From an archaeon 13_2_20CM_2_53_6 (GTDB lineage Archaea > Thermoproteota > Bathyarchaeia > 40CM-2-53-6), in NCBI GenBank assembly GCA_001915065.1, contig MNDT01000006.1:1-35329 (forward strand): 35,329 nucleotides of DNA, written 5' to 3'. A program made the translations under genes and the position numbers. Position 1 is the stretch's first letter, and each line of letters begins with the position of its first letter. The notes under the pieces were generated by a model. It did no database searches, was not told the DNA's origin, and saw only the letters and a list, made by a program, of their open reading frames with translations. Positions 1 to 7,009 of the stretch are shown one piece after another.

Positions 1-205
1 AGACCGGGTTGTAAAAGTCCATGCGGTCTATGCTGGCTGTGACAATGTTCATCCTGGTGTGGCGGAGAGCAGTAACCCCTGCAGCAACATCGACTTGCTT
101 GAGGATTGTGCCTCCGTGAACGTTGCCCATGGGGTTTGCATCGCTCGGAAGCATCTGCGTTGATATGATCGATTTTGAGCTACTGACCGGCTTTGAAAGT
201 CTCAT
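1..205 (-). CDS. Acyl-CoA thioesterase, hotdog fold (partial, runs off left edge)
   Basis: Reading the minus strand from the ATG at 205 gives 68 codons open to the window edge. The sequence contains the PMGNVHGGTILKQVDVAAG segment typical of hotdog-fold acyl-CoA thioesterases of the YciA/BFIT type, where the N-x-x-G-x-V-H-G-G stretch helps form the active site and the following Asp is usually catalytic. The later stretch with TASIDRMDF also fits this family. Such enzymes hydrolyse acyl-CoA in the cytoplasm. Only the N-terminal half is present; the C-terminal half is missing because the window ends. MerB-like gene 364-1116 lies upstream on the same strand, 158 nt away. Confidence 0.8.
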   Translation of the reverse strand, partial: MRLSKPVSSSKSIISTQMLPSDANPMGNVHGGTILKQVDVAAGVTALRHTRMNIVTASIDRMDFYNPV

Positions 206-363
206 GCTGGGACCAACTTGAGTCCCGAACTTTAGCTTTCCCCAAGAGCGTGCTGTTCGCGGCTTGCAATTCGCCGAAGGTTCCTGGTCTCCAGATCTCT
301 CAACTTGTTCTCGCTTTCTTTAGGCCTTCTACTGAACAGTTTGGTCTGGTTGGTTTCATGGCC

Positions 364-1116
364 TTACAGTTTCCAGAAGTCTCCGTGTAGCCCGATCGAA
401 TCCCAGTAGGCCGTCAGCTGTTCCTTGCTGGGCCTAGCGTAATCTATCTTCATCTTCTCCTTGTATATCGGCACGCTGATCTTGAGCGTCTGTTCCAGTG
501 AGAGGGCTTCACCTCTCACAACTGGGTTCTCCTTCAGCCAATCATCCAAGTGTCTTCGAGAACTGAGGAAGACCATGTTGTTGGCGCAGGTGAGAACTAT
601 GTTCTCCCACCACTTCGCCGCTGGCAGGCTCAAGAACACGAGGGGATCTGAAGGCTGTGTAGAAACCGCTCTTCCATTCCTGAACTCTATTCGGATGGGC
701 TCTGCGCAGTGATGGCAGAACGAATTGACCAGGCTCTCCCTCCCGAGCATAATATGGAAGGCAACAGCGTCCCATGCACAGGCGCCAAAGTATCCTTTGT
801 TGCCTATCTTGACCGCGAACGGTGTGTCCAGTGCGGAGAATGGATTAGCCATCAGAATTCTCTGAGTTCCCGGCAGCCGGATGACATGATGCGCCGTCTC
901 AAGTTCCTCGAGTATGTCACTGGCCTCGCTCCGTGCCAGATGGAAGCTTTGCATGATTTCTTCCAAAACTGGAGCCCGGCTGTTCTCTAGGAAATAATCG
1001 AAGACGAACTTGCGGACAGGCTTAGCTATAGTCTCCGAAAGTTTCACCCTCTCAAGTCCAGCCGATCTGGTTTTCGGGCTCCACTTATACTCATATCCTG
1101 CTCTAGCTTCCACCAT
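364..1116 (-). CDS. MerB-like alkylmercury lyase family protein
   Basis: 250 residues from the ATG at 1116. MerB cleaves the carbon-mercury bond of organomercurials. The N-terminal third (residues about 27-90) resembles the winged-helix part of MerB, followed by the NPFSALDTPF segment. The catalytic residues of the family appear conserved: Cys113 and Asp116 in CAWD, and Cys177 in VLTCANN. An extra CHHC pair (134-137) could bind metal. The open frame extends to 1239, but those 41 extra residues look like antisense of the plus-strand gene 1115-1348, so I chose the internal ATG. No merA, merP or merR lies nearby, so the true substrate may not be mercury. Family confidence is high, substrate confidence low. 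Stop TAA. Confidence 0.78.
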   Translation of the reverse strand: MVEARAGYEYKWSPKTRSAGLERVKLSETIAKPVRKFVFDYFLENSRAPVLEEIMQSFHLARSEASDILEELETAHHVIRLPGTQRILMANPFSALDTPFAVKIGNKGYFGACAWDAVAFHIMLGRESLVNSFCHHCAEPIRIEFRNGRAVSTQPSDPLVFLSLPAAKWWENIVLTCANNMVFLSSRRHLDDWLKENPVVRGEALSLEQTLKISVPIYKEKMKIDYARPSKEQLTAYWDSIGLHGDFWKL

Positions 1117-1348
1117 GCAATTCCCTATGAATTTGATCCAGAGGTTCGAAAGGTTCGTGAGCTTCATGAAGGCAAGCGACAAGCCTGCGGGCGAGGATCT
1201 CTTGAAACAGTTCGAATCGTTACCCGTAAAGGAGACCAACGAGTTCGGCTTCTCTCTGAAAGAGAGTGCGATGATTCTCCAGGTGATGGTGGACCATCAA
1301 AGGAGGCTGGCCGATGTCGAAAGGTCTCTCAAGGCTATAGGTCGTTGA
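1115..1348 (+). CDS. Small helical protein of unknown function
   Basis: 77 residues from ATG 1115 (or 73 from ATG 1127). I do not recognise a family. Composition looks like real protein: charged and amphipathic, with a helical C-terminal half containing VDHQRRLADVERSLKAIGR. It starts head-to-head with the MerB-like gene; the two ATG codons overlap by two bases at 1115-1116. If both starts are right, each promoter lies inside the other gene. It may instead be a chance frame opposite a longer MerB N terminus. Confidence 0.42.
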   Translation: MQFPMNLIQRFERFVSFMKASDKPAGEDLLKQFESLPVKETNEFGFSLKESAMILQVMVDHQRRLADVERSLKAIGR

Positions 1349-1668
1349 GTCTAACGATCGTAACTTGTATCTCTTGAAAGGTTCACAGGAGTCAGGGTTT
1401 CTCCCCTCATACTTTATCCAGACTTGGGTCAAGACAGCCAAGAGGGGCATAAGACTTGGATTTGCTGATTGACGATGTTCAGTTCTGGGATGGGACGGGG
1501 TTATCTGCACGGTCTCGAATGTCAGCGTAGGTACAGACGGTCGGATGCTACTGGGTCGGATCAGTTTCTCAGTGGCCTACTGGAATCTCGCGAGACGCGA
1601 ACATCCCTTGGTAATCCATGATGGGGGGGAGCCGTGGAGATGGTTAATTCGACCCATCTAAAGCCGCC
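1349..1668. other. Intergenic stretch, no gene seen
   Basis: 320 bases between the small plus-strand frame ending at 1348 and the minus-strand gene ending at 1669. I see no convincing coding frame, RNA fold or repeat. A 96-residue minus-strand frame overlapping it has no protein-like character. Confidence 0.5.
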
Positions 1669-2016
1669 CTAGTAGATTCCTGGCTTCGGCAAGGGGGCCC
1701 CGCAGGTTTCGCATTTTTCCTTGAAGGGTTGGTTTGTCATGCAATAGGGGCATCTGACGAGAATGGTATCAGGGGGAGGAGGAGGCGGGAAGGCGGTTTG
1801 CTGGGTGTAGGGTCGCTGAATATTGGAGCGAGATTGGGTCGCCGCGTTTGCGATGATGATGATTACTATGACGATGAAGAACAGGAAGAATATGCCGGGA
1901 AAGATGAAACCCGAGGATCCCCCCACCGCGACAGATCCTAGCGCTGCGAAGAAAAAAATGAACACAAACAGTAGGATGGCGGCTACCCGTATCGCCTGTC
2001 GTTTTTGGCGGCTCAA
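1669..2016 (-). CDS. Membrane protein with C-terminal zinc ribbon
   Basis: 115 residues. Two very hydrophobic stretches (about residues 9-33 and 36-56) form a hairpin of transmembrane helices. They are followed by a Gln/Pro-rich linker with a run of prolines (about residues 77-82) and a C-terminal zinc ribbon with CPYC and CETCG cysteine pairs. The ribbon is presumably cytoplasmic. Function unknown; small membrane-anchored zinc ribbons are common in archaea. Stop TAG. Confidence 0.75.
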   Translation of the reverse strand: MSRQKRQAIRVAAILLFVFIFFFAALGSVAVGGSSGFIFPGIFFLFFIVIVIIIIANAATQSRSNIQRPYTQQTAFPPPPPPDTILVRCPYCMTNQPFKEKCETCGAPLPKPGIY

Positions 2017-2068
2017 TGGTTGAGCTGTTGGAGTCCCTGTTCTAAAACAATATCGGGAGATTCTTCTC

Positions 2069-2941
2069 TCACCATGATAGCACGGCCGCAGCGGAGTCTT
2101 CTATATGCCTAAAGAGACCAAGATCACCCCTCAGCGTCAACGAGTACTCTGTCAGGGGGCCGTCGCAGAGAAGAAAATCCCCTCTCAGGGATCCTGGGCC
2201 GAAGAAGCCTGAGGAGAAGTCTGCGCCAAGTCCTCGGGCTATTTCCGAGAGCTGTTCCATCCGCATGGAGCCTGACGTTACCAAGCATAGCTCGAAGTTT
2301 CGCATTATAGGACTCCACAAATGGCTTGCTGTACCTGCCTCAACCTCACTGATCAACTCTTCTGAGACGAACTGGCCCATTTTTCTTCGCACCACCAATG
2401 ACACTTTCTTGAACGGGATTCCGGGGCTGGAAATCGTTGTCGATAGAGTTCCCGCAGGTTCAGGTTTGACCCAAGCGTTCGCGACTGACTGATCGGCAGC
2501 CACTGCTAGGGTCTGCTTCGTCAGAGAGAGTCGGAAGCGAAACCATGGCGATCGCAGCAAGAAGACCCAAATGTCTGCGCCAAGGGGAACATCTACATGG
2601 ATCGCGGGAGCGAAGAATGCTCCTTCCCATCGCCCCCGCAGTAATCCAGCCGCCGGGAGGAGTTCTCCGAGTGTGAATGTCAAAGATTGGCTCCCATAGC
2701 TGTCGGTCGTTTCCTCTGGCCGGATTGGCTGAGGATCTGGAATTGAAGGATCGAATCGCCACGCCTGGGTCTTTCCCTCCTGGACCCAATGGAAGAGGAG
2801 CACCGCTGTGCCGGTGTAGGCTCCTCTATGCCTTATCTCTCCCGCGGATCTCAGCCTGACTATCGGCTTGCCTCCTGCGATGGCGTACTCGGAATGAATC
2901 CCTCCGAGCAGGCTGTAGACTGGCAAGAATTGCTTGAGCAA
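2069..2941 (-). CDS. Hypothetical protein, 290 residues
   Basis: A long minus-strand frame without obvious transmembrane segments or signal peptide. I recognise no family or catalytic motif. It looks soluble and rich in beta strand, with protein-like composition throughout and a run of aromatic and hydrophobic residues in the middle. Overlapping frames on the other strand are weaker. It lies 52 nt upstream of the zinc-ribbon membrane gene on the same strand, so the two may be co-transcribed. Stop TGA. Confidence 0.65.
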   Translation of the reverse strand: MLKQFLPVYSLLGGIHSEYAIAGGKPIVRLRSAGEIRHRGAYTGTAVLLFHWVQEGKTQAWRFDPSIPDPQPIRPEETTDSYGSQSLTFTLGELLPAAGLLRGRWEGAFFAPAIHVDVPLGADIWVFLLRSPWFRFRLSLTKQTLAVAADQSVANAWVKPEPAGTLSTTISSPGIPFKKVSLVVRRKMGQFVSEELISEVEAGTASHLWSPIMRNFELCLVTSGSMRMEQLSEIARGLGADFSSGFFGPGSLRGDFLLCDGPLTEYSLTLRGDLGLFRHIEDSAAAVLSW

Positions 2942-3125
2942 GGAGACAGGTTGCTATTATGCGTGCGGTGTTCTCCATCAATCAACGGATGAGTCTCTCA
3001 ACTAACAGAATGACGCCACTCGAGAGAACGGCAGAATCCAGCCACGAGCAAAAATTAGACGCCGGGCAATAAGAACAGCCCGAGACGTTTTCAATGGTGG
3101 GGCCGGTGGGATTTGAACCCACGAC

Positions 3126-3143
3126 ATCCGCCGAGTCTATCGT
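3126..3143 (-). other. tRNA-Trp intron 3 (variable loop, 18 nt)
   Basis: Between tRNA positions 45 and 46. Central helix CCGT/GCGG (4 pairs, one wobble), bulges AGA and ATG, inner helix CGA/TCG closing a 5-nt loop. Excision leaves variable loop AGGTC, the common archaeal form. The central helix uses nucleotides of the mature anticodon stem, so splicing order may matter. Confidence 0.8.
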
Positions 3144-3151
3144 CTACGGGT

Positions 3152-3224
3152 ATCCTCACGCGCTCCCGAATCACCTCATCCCGCCCAACAATGGGCATCG
3201 GCACAGCCGTCCATGTTTTCCATT
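3152..3224 (-). other. tRNA-Trp intron 2 (canonical 37/38 site, 73 nt)
   Basis: It lies between G37 and A38 of the anticodon loop. The outer helix is the anticodon stem ACGGG/CCCGT, the central helix CTCC/GAGG has one mismatch, the bulges are AGA and ATA, and a short inner helix is ATG/CGT. Inside are hairpins GCCCA-TTGT-TGGGC and GGC-TGT-GCC. I see no convincing box C/D guide RNA of the kind known in haloarchaeal tRNA-Trp introns. Confidence 0.85.
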
Positions 3225-3245
3225 CTGGAGCCCGTCGTCGTCCCT

Positions 3246-3267
3246 TACTAGGACCCGAAACGGGTCT
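3246..3267 (-). other. tRNA-Trp intron 1 (D loop, 22 nt)
   Basis: Non-canonical intron after tRNA nucleotide 17. The BHB has central helix CTAG/CTAG (4 of 4 pairs), bulges CCA and TAA, and an inner 6-bp hairpin GACCCG/CGGGTC with a TTT loop. The outer helix is weak. Removal gives a D loop with the GG pair needed for the D-T loop contact. Confidence 0.8.
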
Positions 3268-3269
3268 GG

Positions 3270-4001
3270 CTAGACTACGGCCCCATAGCTTCTAGCGAAA
3301 GGCTGCCTAAGCTGCCCCACCGAGCGCGTTTCTACAAAATTGTTGCTATAAGGTTTGGTCGATTCCGATCTTCTGGGTATTCCAACACGATATGCGTATG
3401 GACGGTAGGACTGTTTTCGAGAAGCGTATTGAAACCGTTTGAGATGCTTTCCGTTTTTCGGCCTTACGACTCTAAAGAAATGGTCTACCTCAGCTTGTCT
3501 GCTGAGAAAGAATCTGAACTTCGTATCATCGCTCGTAATCGATGTAGGATGAAGCCCGAGTTTTGCCAGAGTCTGTCTAGCATACGCGAGTAGGGGTAGG
3601 GAAGCGAACTTGAACTGAATTTGAATGTAGGGGCCATATTTTCGATATACGCAACCGTCCGTGTCGAATAGGTCTCTGATGAAAGATACTTCATCTAGAG
3701 CGAGAGCTGGTGTCAGACGGGACAATTTCTTTCGGCCAAAAGGCATGCCCCATTCGTGGAGGATTAGGACAACTCGTTTAGAATACGCGTAGAGGATCAT
3801 CGTATTTTCATCTTTTACTAGCAGTACCTTGAAGGAGGTTTGAAAGAGTTCTTCGAACATCGGGCGTACTCTGCCGTTCAGATACTCTGAGTCATCGAAT
3901 TTGTGACCGGTTATGCAGATCTGAAAAGAGCCGTGACTCCTAGACATCGAGCCGTCTCCAAAGAGTATCCCGAGCATCTCAGATTCCTTTGCAGTCAACA
4001 A
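3270..4001 (-). CDS. LAGLIDADG homing endonuclease, two-motif monomer
   Basis: 243 residues from a TTG start (4001). Two LAGLIDADG motifs are visible: LGILFGDGS (residues 10-18, acidic Asp16) and FIRDLFDTDG (107-116, acidic Asp115), so it should act as a monomer making a site-specific double-strand break. The C-terminal part (about 170-230) is basic and aromatic. The last codons run into the tRNA-Trp gene, and the TAG stop is formed by D-arm bases (3272-3270). The gene is not inside any of the three tRNA introns, all of which are tiny; it sits immediately 5' of the tRNA on the same strand. It may be a free-standing homing gene targeting a tRNA exon, or a leftover of a larger intron event. Confidence 0.85.
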   Translation of the reverse strand: MLTAKESEMLGILFGDGSMSRSHGSFQICITGHKFDDSEYLNGRVRPMFEELFQTSFKVLLVKDENTMILYAYSKRVVLILHEWGMPFGRKKLSRLTPALALDEVSFIRDLFDTDGCVYRKYGPYIQIQFKFASLPLLAYARQTLAKLGLHPTSITSDDTKFRFFLSRQAEVDHFFRVVRPKNGKHLKRFQYASRKQSYRPYAYRVGIPRRSESTKPYSNNFVETRSVGQLRQPFARSYGAVV

Positions 4002-4131
4002 AGGAGTCAGCTCGGACAGGATTGCTATTGCTTAAGATGGAGAGTTGGGCAAAACTGCCTTTCAGGTCACGCGTGCTACAGTTACATCGAGGATCGCTGA
4101 CCTCGGTGGAGGAACCAGCCGATCTCGATTG

Positions 4132-4416
4132 CTATTCTTCTTTCTGGGCGATGTACGTCTTCGTCTCCGGCACATACCAGCGCGTCGTCTCGCGGAAACG
4201 ATGCCAGAAATCATGAAACGCCGAAAGGTCCCGTGACTCGACGAGTATCATCCCGTTATACGTGGTGCCCCAGATATGGGCGTATTCGGAGACGATCGCA
4301 ACATCCTTCGGCATTTTCTTCTTGAATTCTTCCCATCCGGTCGCTGCTTTCTTCTTATCCGCCTCGGTGAGTGGTCTTACCCGGAAGAAGATCAGGAACG
4401 CGAATATCAAGGACAC
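4132..4416 (-). CDS. Small DUF3303-like dimeric alpha/beta-barrel protein
   Basis: 94 residues. The sequence has the pattern of small archaeal/bacterial proteins with a ferredoxin-like dimeric alpha/beta barrel: an N-terminal strand ending in RVRPLTEADKKK, a helix, a central strand with HIWGTTYNGMILVES, and a helix with FHDFWHRFRETTRWYV. No catalytic residue can be named and no ligand is known. It stands alone on the minus strand between the homing endonuclease gene and the divergent PQQ-repeat gene. Stop TAG. Confidence 0.65.
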   Translation of the reverse strand: MSLIFAFLIFFRVRPLTEADKKKAATGWEEFKKKMPKDVAIVSEYAHIWGTTYNGMILVESRDLSAFHDFWHRFRETTRWYVPETKTYIAQKEE

Positions 4417-4579
4417 ATCGCCTAGCTCCGACCCGTCTTGGAGTGGATTAATCTGGCTTTCGGAGATTCGCGCTAGGCGGTATCCCTTCTCGTCCGGTCG
4501 GCCGGTAACACCCGTCTTTAGTTCCGGGGACGGTCACTAGCATTCAGTGATGATGAGGCGGGAGCACTAGGCGATACTG

Positions 4580-6553
4580 TTGAGGAAGCCGATCTTACTC
4601 TTAGTGCTCGCTCTATCCTCCGTGTTCATTCTCCCAGTAGCCACAGATAACCCAGGAAGTAAGCCCGGTCCTGTTCTCAACGCGGGTCCAATTGGAACGA
4701 CCGACTTTCCTTGGACTATGTTTCACTATGATGCTCAGCGTGCTGGGGTCACTCCCGCCTCTGGTCCCGCCTCAGCGAGCCTCATGTGGACTTACACGAC
4801 TGGAAATCTTGTCTATCCATCAGCGGCGGTTGCGGATGGTTACGTTTTCATCCCGTCCTATGATGGATCTGTCTACGCGCTCGACGAGTACACGGGCTCC
4901 CTAATCTGGTCATTTCCGACCGGCGGGAACATCATAGGAACCCCCGCGGTCGGCAACGGGATGGTCTACGTCTCGTCCAAGAACGGTTACGTGTACGCTC
5001 TCAACGAGCAGAACGGTGCGGTAAACTGGAGGATTGCGAACGATAATCTCACTCCGGTCACGTCTTCTCCCGTCCTGGCTGATGGCATCCTCTTCTACGG
5101 TACGTTTCTGTCGCCCTCCTCAGGCTTCGCCGAAGTGCTTGCCGTGGATCCGCAGACGGGCGCGGTGATCTGGAAGAATACGGGCATTCCGGACTACGTC
5201 GAAGGCTCCCTTTCCGTCAGTAATGGGCGGGTCTTCTTTGGAGTGGGCGCTTTCAACCCGGCTTTGATAATTGCTCTCAACGAGACGACGGGAGCCCAGC
5301 TGTGGAGCTATGGTACTGGGATAAGAACAACAGTTACCAGCGCTCCTGCCGAGGCCTATGGTAACGTGTACGTTGGTCTCGACGGCAACAGGTTCCTGGC
5401 TCTCAACCAGGCCACCGGCAGTCTTGTCTGGTCCTTCAACACGGGGGGCGGGACAAATGCCACGACCCCGGCTATCTATAATGGGATTGTCTATTTCGGG
5501 ACTAGCGCGGGAATCGTCTATGCGCTCAACTCAACAACCGGTACCACTATCTGGCGATATCCAGCAGCAGGCACGATTGGGCCGGTAACGTCTTCTCCAG
5601 CCCTCTCACTGGGATCCAACACTCTCTATGTTGGATCTAATGATCGCTACCTGTACGCGCTGAGCATGACGACTGGAGCGTTGCGGTGGAGATACCTTGC
5701 GGGTGGACAAGTCTCCTCTTCGCCCGCCGTAGCCGACGGCCGGGTCTTCTTCGGCTCAAAGGACCGCAGGGTCTATGCGCTGGGTGCGACCGTGCCGAGA
5801 CTATTCGACACGATAACTTCTAGCTCCACGGTCCTCGAGCCGGGACAGAATGCGACATTGACGATAACCGTGAGGAACAGCACAGCCCCACAGGCGGGAA
5901 CCAACCTGACTTTCACAACACCACCGCCAATAAGCTGGATGCTCTCCCAGCCCGTGCCAACTGGCATCGGGATCTATCAGGTGAACTTTACAGCGCCACC
6001 GCCCAGTCAGATAACTTCCACTGTAATCATAACTGTCCAAGTCACTGCGAGTTTGACAGGATATCTTAGTGCGACGAACCAGACGAGTATTACCGTGAAC
6101 CCGTTTCCATTGTTGACCGTCGCAGTCTCGCCGAAACCGTCCTCGATTACGCCTGGTGGAGAGATTACGTTGATGATCAAGGTCACTAATGGGACTGATA
6201 CGGTTCCGGGAGCCTCGCTCAATTTCTCGTCCTCAGTACCGGGGGGCAGCTTCTACTCGATGACCGATTCGGGTAATGGAAACTATACGGCGATATTCAG
6301 TACGCCGCTTCAGAGCTCGAGTCCTGTTGTGACGGTTCGTGCTTACAAGAGCGAGTTTACGCCCGGACAGGGCCAGACTACGGTTGTGGTTAACGGGGTT
6401 CCGAACCTGACCACCCTCAAAGTGTCCGGAATACCCATCTTTCTGTTGGTGGCGGGAGGCGGTATCCTCTTCCTGTTGATCCTCGCGGTTCTTGTTCGGA
6501 AGAAAAAGTCTGATTATCATCATATTGCTCCTCAGCCTTCGTTCTCATACTGA
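4580..6553 (+). CDS. Surface-anchored PQQ-type beta-propeller protein with Ig-like domains
   Basis: 657 residues from a TTG start. Residues 1-22 form a signal peptide. Residues about 45-405 hold repeated PQQ-like blades with the VYALDxxTGxxxW pattern, seen at least eight times (VYALNEQNGAVNW, VYALNSTTGTTIW, LYALSMTTGALRW), enough for a complete propeller. Two Ig-like/invasin-type beta-sandwich modules follow (about 410-505 and 508-605). A C-terminal transmembrane helix (about 618-640, GIPIFLLVAGGGILFLLILA) and a basic RKKK tail anchor it outside the membrane. Propellers like this act as binding scaffolds; none of the cofactor residues of a quinoprotein dehydrogenase can be assigned. Stop TGA, just ahead of the 5S promoter. 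Confidence 0.85.
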   Translation: MRKPILLLVLALSSVFILPVATDNPGSKPGPVLNAGPIGTTDFPWTMFHYDAQRAGVTPASGPASASLMWTYTTGNLVYPSAAVADGYVFIPSYDGSVYALDEYTGSLIWSFPTGGNIIGTPAVGNGMVYVSSKNGYVYALNEQNGAVNWRIANDNLTPVTSSPVLADGILFYGTFLSPSSGFAEVLAVDPQTGAVIWKNTGIPDYVEGSLSVSNGRVFFGVGAFNPALIIALNETTGAQLWSYGTGIRTTVTSAPAEAYGNVYVGLDGNRFLALNQATGSLVWSFNTGGGTNATTPAIYNGIVYFGTSAGIVYALNSTTGTTIWRYPAAGTIGPVTSSPALSLGSNTLYVGSNDRYLYALSMTTGALRWRYLAGGQVSSSPAVADGRVFFGSKDRRVYALGATVPRLFDTITSSSTVLEPGQNATLTITVRNSTAPQAGTNLTFTTPPPISWMLSQPVPTGIGIYQVNFTAPPPSQITSTVIITVQVTASLTGYLSATNQTSITVNPFPLLTVAVSPKPSSITPGGEITLMIKVTNGTDTVPGASLNFSSSVPGGSFYSMTDSGNGNYTAIFSTPLQSSSPVVTVRAYKSEFTPGQGQTTVVVNGVPNLTTLKVSGIPIFLLVAGGGILFLLILAVLVRKKKSDYHHIAPQPSFSY

Positions 6554-6561
6554 TTTTCCGG

Positions 6562-6574
6562 GAAGGCTTAACTA
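6562..6574 (+). promoter_or_regulatory. Probable 5S rRNA promoter
   Basis: GGAAGG followed by CTTAAC, resembling a BRE plus TATA box, lies about 29 nt upstream of the 5S 5' end near 6597-6600. The spacing fits an archaeal transcription start. Confidence 0.5.
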
Positions 6575-6643
6575 GGCGTTTTCACAGCCGGGTTCTGGGG
6601 TTGGCGGCCATAGCTGGGAGCTAGGACCCGTACCCATTCCGAA

Positions 6644-6973
6644 AGAACGAGGAAAGCACCATGAATACAGGCAGGAACGAAATGCTGCAATGGACACGGA
6701 CACCACAGACCCGGTTACATCAGCAGCCGAGCCGTATTCGTCTCTAACACAAACAAGGCGCTCCTAGAAAGCGTTCGAGCAATGCTCGACAGGTTAGGCA
6801 TAGAGTCCAAATTGTACTTGGACGCAAGAGCCGGAGTCCGCAAGAGCACAGTCACAAGCTGGAAACTAACCATCCTCGGCCGGGACAATCTGCTTCGATT
6901 CCGGGATAAGATCGGATTCAGCGATCTCGGAAAGTCAACTACGCTGAAGGCGATGCTTGACTCGTACCGGAAG
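6644..6973 (+). other. Intron in 5S rRNA with BHB splice motif
   Basis: The proposed splice sites A6643/A6644 and G6973/C6974 lie in a bulge-helix-bulge fold. The central helix is TCCG (6638-6641) with CGGA (6968-6971), 4 of 4 pairs. The bulges are AAA (6642-6644) and AGC (6972-6974). The inner helix is ACGAG (6647-6651) with CTCGT (6961-6965), plus one outer G-C pair across an A-A mismatch. The outer exon helix is partial. This is the geometry cut by archaeal tRNA splicing endonuclease, which also excises 16S and 23S introns in Thermoproteota. Confidence 0.85.
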
Positions 6974-7009
6974 CACGGAAGTGAATCTCCCAGGCGATCT
7001 CGGTGGTAG
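6665..7009 (+). pseudogene. Decayed LAGLIDADG homing endonuclease in the 5S intron
   Basis: Starting after the in-frame TGA at 6662-6664, this frame reads through a domain typical of the C-terminal half of LAGLIDADG enzymes. It contains YISSRAVFVSNTNKALLESV, then LGIESKLYLD, KLTILGRDNLLRFRDKIGF and SDLGKSTTLKAML. The N-terminal catalytic motif is missing. Upstream, another frame reads AAMDTD where this frame reads GHHRPG, so a frameshift may have broken a motif resembling AAMDTDG. No good start codon precedes the conserved part (first ATG 6782). The stop TAG at 7007-7009 lies inside 5S exon 2. I read this as a dead or minimal remnant of the intron's homing gene. Confidence 0.75.

Larger units (their letters stand above)
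3095..3284 (-). tRNA. tRNA-Trp (CCA anticodon) with three introns
   Basis: Acceptor GGGGCCG (3284-3278) pairs with CGGCCCC, and a T arm of GTGGG/TTCAAAT/CCCAC and an encoded CCA end follow. A simple fold is impossible because the transcript is 190 nt. Exons 3284-3268, 3245-3225, 3151-3144 and 3125-3095 join into a standard cloverleaf of 77 nt: D stem GTC/GAC with a GG-containing loop, anticodon stem ACGGG/CCCGT, loop CTCCAGA (anticodon CCA, the archaeal Trp loop), variable loop AGGTC. Each removed piece is flanked by 3-nt bulges around a 4-bp helix, the BHB substrate of archaeal splicing endonuclease. A weak CTTAGG box about 25 nt upstream lies inside the homing endonuclease gene. The matching TrpRS is at 21582-22742. 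Confidence 0.9.

Noticed and set aside
3152-3224. Box C/D guide RNA inside the tRNA-Trp intron, as in haloarchaea
   Set aside because: GGATGAGG and GTGATT weakly resemble C boxes but no paired D boxes (CTGA) with guide spacing are visible.
6588-6714. Long helix between CCGGGTTCTGGGG (6588-6600) and CCACAGACCCGG (6703-6714) as the 5S helix I
   Set aside because: The true partner of the 5S 5' end is GCTGCCAAC at 7042-7050. The alternative pairs upstream sequence with the intron and leaves the 5S 3' half unexplained; it may only be a competing fold.
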